This document shows, one piece after another, positions 62,159 through 64,000 of a stretch of 64,000 nucleotides of DNA (positions within the stretch are counted from its first letter, which is position 1; each line of letters starts with the position of its first letter). The notes beneath the pieces were generated by a model, which made no database searches, was not told where the DNA came from, and saw only the letters and a program-made list of their open reading frames with translations. The stretch is from Allacma fusca. Taxonomy: Eukaryota > Arthropoda > Collembola > Symphypleona > Sminthuridae. The stretch is from contig OX359246.1 of the NCBI GenBank assembly GCA_947179485.1, positions 25,234,001 to 25,298,000 of the forward strand, given 5' to 3'. The position numbers were made by a program, and so were the translations under genes.

Positions 62159-64000
62159 ATGACATCAGAGAGAACGAAGCGAAGAAGGAAGGAGAAGACA
62201 GTCAATAATGATTTGAATTTTATTCGGACCAATAGCAGTGTAAATAATAATGTAAATAGGCAAGCTTCACAATTTAACATTATATCCCAGTCGACCATGT
62301 CCGTACCATTTGTAAATGAAAGCAGTGTTAACTTTGAAACTTTTGATGATCTGGAAAATGTTAGTAACTTTGACTCTGATTGTAGTGATTCTTGCAGTAG
62401 CACCGATTCAGAACTTGATAAAGACTACGAATTTGTCCCAAAATTAAGATGGTGGGCTATCATCAATAGTGTACCTCATTCAACTATTAATAACCTAATA
62501 TCTATTCTTCCGGGTAAAATTGCGTCTAAACTCCCCAAAGACGCTCGAACACTTTTAAAAACGGAACGAAAAATTTCTATAAAGTATTTAGCAGGCGGGA
62601 AGTATTATTATTTTGGTTTAAAGGATGGAATATTACGTAGTATTTGCAACAATCGAATTTTTTATGTAAATCGTGGGATTAACATTCAGATCAATGTAGA
62701 CGGATTGCCCCTTTACAAAAGTTCAAACAGTCAGCTATGGCCAATTTTAGGGAACGTTGAGCAATGTGGGCCATTTGTCATAGCGCTTTTTTATGGTAAT
62801 TGTAAACCTGTAAATTGTAACGAGTTTTTGAAGGATTTTGTGCAGGAAGCAAAACTGTACGAAACTACTGGTGTGGAATTAGACGGCTATGTGTACAAAG
62901 TTGTCATATCGGCTATTATCGCTGATGCTCCCGCCAGAAGCTTCCTAAAATGTGTAAAAAATCACAATTCTTATTATAGTTGTGAAAAATGCAAAGCAAA
63001 AGGTATTTGGTTAAGGAAAGTAATTTTACCAGTAGTTTCTTTTCGTTTGAGGACTGACAATGAGTTTCTAGGATTAACTGACCGAAATCATCAAAACGGA
63101 GAGTCACTGCTTTCAAAATTACAAATAGGATTAGTCTCTGGCATTCCCCTCGATTATATGCACCTTGTTTGTCTGGGGATTATGCGAAAACTTTTGTACA
63201 CATGGGTAGAAGGTCCCCTGGTACATAGACTTGGTTCGTCACAAAAGCTTCAAGTATCAGAATTATTAAAGTGTTTGAAAGCTTCCATTCCAAGAGAATT
63301 TTCAAGAAAAACAAGAGGACTGAATGAAATTCATCATTATAAGGCCACGGAGTTTAGACTATTATTGATTTATACCGGTGTTGTAGTTTTTAAGGATATT
63401 TTAAGTGCAAAAAAATACGAGCATTTCTTAATTTTGCATGCCGGAATTTTTATTTTGTTATGTAGTAGTGCTAACCACGGCGAGTGGAACCAACTAGCAA
63501 AACAACCATTACAACATTTCGTGGCTTTAATGAAGGACTTGTATGGGAAGGAGTATATCACATACAATTTTCACAGCTTAATACATTTAGCTGATGATTC
63601 ATTAAAACATGGAGAATTAGATAGTTTTAGCGCTTTTCCTTTCGAAAATTATATGCAAACCTTCAAAAAATTGGTTCGGAAGGCGGAGAAACCGCTAGAG
63701 CAAATTGTTAAGCGTATTTTAGAAGCAGATTGTATGCCCCTGTCCGAAGGTCAAAAGGTTAATGATGTTAATGTTTTATCTTCTGGGAACATTATGTATA
63801 AAAATCATTTAGTTAGTTCCGAAAGAGGCAATAATTGTTTTGCTATTAACACTGGGGATGTTATAGTGATTACAGAGATAATAATACGTGCAGCTAAGAA
63901 TGTTTCAATTAGATATAAAAAGTTTGTTTCTGCCATACCACTTAAGTACTACCCTATTGACAGTAGAAAACTTGCAATATACTGTTATGATTTAAATAAA
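62159..64000 (+). CDS. EnSpm/CACTA-like transposase or domesticated derivative (partial, runs off right edge)
   Basis: An uninterrupted frame of 614 codons from the ATG at 62159 to the edge. The start is basic (TKRRRKEK), followed by an Asp/Ser/Glu-rich segment (about 60-90). The rest matches the transposase family found as large uncharacterised arthropod and cnidarian proteins: QINVDGLPLYKSSNSQLWPILG, SAIIADAPARSFL (catalytic-core Asp candidates), the zinc pair C275-x2-C278 in YYSCEKCKAKG, LDYMHLVCLGIMRKLL (331-346), the YKATEFRLLLIYTG motif, and AFPFENYMQ (492-499). This order resembles the TNP2-like core of EnSpm/CMC elements. It begins two bases after the DUF4806 stop, on the same strand. 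No disabling change is seen, so it may be active or domesticated. Element ends were not found. Confidence 0.85.
   Translation, partial: MTSERTKRRRKEKTVNNDLNFIRTNSSVNNNVNRQASQFNIISQSTMSVPFVNESSVNFETFDDLENVSNFDSDCSDSCSSTDSELDKDYEFVPKLRWWAIINSVPHSTINNLISILPGKIASKLPKDARTLLKTERKISIKYLAGGKYYYFGLKDGILRSICNNRIFYVNRGINIQINVDGLPLYKSSNSQLWPILGNVEQCGPFVIALFYGNCKPVNCNEFLKDFVQEAKLYETTGVELDGYVYKVVISAIIADAPARSFLKCVKNHNSYYSCEKCKAKGIWLRKVILPVVSFRLRTDNEFLGLTDRNHQNGESLLSKLQIGLVSGIPLDYMHLVCLGIMRKLLYTWVEGPLVHRLGSSQKLQVSELLKCLKASIPREFSRKTRGLNEIHHYKATEFRLLLIYTGVVVFKDILSAKKYEHFLILHAGIFILLCSSANHGEWNQLAKQPLQHFVALMKDLYGKEYITYNFHSLIHLADDSLKHGELDSFSAFPFENYMQTFKKLVRKAEKPLEQIVKRILEADCMPLSEGQKVNDVNVLSSGNIMYKNHLVSSERGNNCFAINTGDVIVITEIIIRAAKNVSIRYKKFVSAIPLKYYPIDSRKLAIYCYDLNK

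Overview
The window is a piece of an animal nuclear genome, most likely an arthropod. The DNA is AT-rich, every long gene is split by short GT-AG introns with phase-consistent junctions, and there are polyadenylation signals, minisatellites and small inverted-repeat mobile elements. Gene content (an insect-type cytochrome-b5-related desaturase-like protein, a DUF4806 protein beside an EnSpm-like transposase, lineage-specific Kazal-like proteins) fits an arthropod. An OAS-like gene, a family I recall as generally missing from insects, makes a non-insect hexapod such as a springtail my guess; this is weak inference. All exon models below were built by hand from splice sites, frame and family motifs.

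Layout. 1-2062 (-): 5' half of a Cys-loop ligand-gated ion channel, running off the left edge, with a 39-bp tandem array at the edge. 2063-6773: non-coding, holding a 579-bp palindromic element. 6774-8708 (+): Rac/Cdc42-type GTPase, convergent and probably 3'-overlapping with an 11-exon SLC26 anion transporter (8865-12140, -). 12141-21917: nearly 10 kb with no recognisable gene. 21918-23794 (+): GT10 alpha-1,3-fucosyltransferase with an extra C-terminal hydrophobic segment. 25666-26034 (+): single-exon small membrane protein of unknown function. 27043-31917 (+): two tandemly duplicated secreted Kazal-like genes, with a third diverged copy at 36932-37929 (-). The housekeeping gene eIF2-gamma (33183-36400, +) lies between them.

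39674-47156 (+): SMARCAL1-type annealing helicase with one HARP domain and a GC-AG intron. 49838-51737 (+): cytochrome b5-related desaturase-like protein. 55896-57063 (+): OAS-like nucleotidyltransferase with altered catalytic acids. 58709-62156 (+): DUF4806 protein, followed after only 2 bases by a long EnSpm-like transposase frame (62159 to the right edge). That pair looks like the two-gene core of a mobile element or a domesticated derivative. Its introns hold a TA-flanked inverted-repeat element and a minisatellite that switches strand.

The genes do not form one pathway. The coherent units are the Kazal-like family (local duplication) and the DUF4806/transposase pair.
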